Source: Hippopus hippopus
Lineage: Eukaryota > Mollusca > Bivalvia > Cardiida > Cardiidae
Direction: 5' to 3'
Length of the DNA stretch: 64,000 nucleotides
Assembly: GCA_946811185.2 (NCBI GenBank)
Contig: OX328098.1
Coordinates: 22,143,084-22,207,083, forward strand
Every line of letters begins with the position of its first letter. The first letter of the stretch is position 1. The notes under the pieces were generated by a model. It saw only the letters and a list, made by a program, of their open reading frames with translations. It was not told where the DNA came from and searched no databases. Below, one piece after another: positions 63,823-64,000 of the stretch. A program made the position numbers and the translations under genes.

Positions 63823-64000
63823 AAAAGGAGTTTAAATGCATCTGCAAAAAGTATCGAACGCTTTGCTATTTTCTGCATGTCAAAGGACCATTCTACCATA
63901 CTTTTTTTCAGTTGTTGGACAAAATGATTTTTATTGATCCACAATTATGCGATGATTTGCTTGGTATAATGCATCAAGGAGATGCAATAAACCTCTTTTC
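63823..64000. mobile_element. Family C MITE, running off the right edge
   Basis: GGAGTTTAAATGCATCTGCA, CATGTCAAAGGACCATTCTA, TGATCCACAATTATGCGATG and GGTATAATGCATCAAGGAGA. The GC-rich hairpin is deleted. Confidence 0.75.

Overview
The window is eukaryotic nuclear DNA: intron-rich, AT-rich and full of short non-autonomous transposons. The C2H2, THAP, MAM/TSP1 and cadherin modules, the tRNA-derived SINEs and the hairpin-headed repeats with internal tandem units suggest a lophotrochozoan, most likely a bivalve mollusc. That assignment is an inference from sequence style, not a database match. I see no bacterial operons, rRNA or CRISPR.

Genes. (1) Minus strand, 1.07-11.33 kb: seven exons of an extracellular protein. 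They form two complete MAM domains (exons 11178-11327, 10293-10493 and 8888-9040; then 8285-8425, 5800-6000 and 2639-2851), a Thr/Pro linker and one thrombospondin type-1 repeat (1069-1233). Every intron is phase 1, so each exon is a symmetric module. The signal-peptide end is not recognised and the C-terminal side probably runs off the left edge. A plus-strand THAP-domain ORF (3880-4263) and a mariner element (6802-8116) lie in its introns. (2) Plus strand, 21.18-31.15 kb: a zinc-finger gene with shared exons 21180-21350, 22107-22263 and 24608-25006. Two alternative 3' terminal exons follow (26303-27081 and 30699-31153), each with its own set of fingers and stop codon. Both join the shared part in frame, giving 474 or 366 residues. 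A second copy of the 22107 exon sits at 21948-22028. (3) Minus strand, 53.4-63.8 kb: three exons of a cadherin-repeat protein separated by large introns.

Repeats. The dominant element, called family A here, is a roughly 230-bp palindromic MITE bounded by TTAA. Its ends read TTAACYCTTTACCA, and its core is a hairpin with 33-bp arms and a 1-nt centre. I count about 50 complete or partial copies, densest at 20.6-39 kb in and around the zinc-finger gene. Others: family B (foldback, about 380 bp), C (about 265 bp, TIRs and a GC-rich hairpin), D (about 240 bp, one copy nested in C), E (about 210 bp, TTAA-bounded), G (palindrome-headed), H (one 165-bp palindrome), I (TIR element of about 900 bp), three SINE types, and Helitron-like elements with a leading hairpin, TCCGTC-rich segments and tandem bodies.

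Tandem arrays: a roughly 61-bp intronic minisatellite at 9.36-10.08 kb whose unit resembles the splice acceptor of the neighbouring MAM exon; four 163-bp units at 12.05-12.7 kb; about eleven 145-bp units at 43.0-44.6 kb; and a roughly 40-bp satellite of about 58 units at 59.37-61.72 kb inside a cadherin intron. Long stretches between these (14.2-14.6, 15.9-17.2, 34.6-35.7, 40.7-42.3, 44.6-46.0 and 52.4-53.3 kb) hold nothing I can identify.
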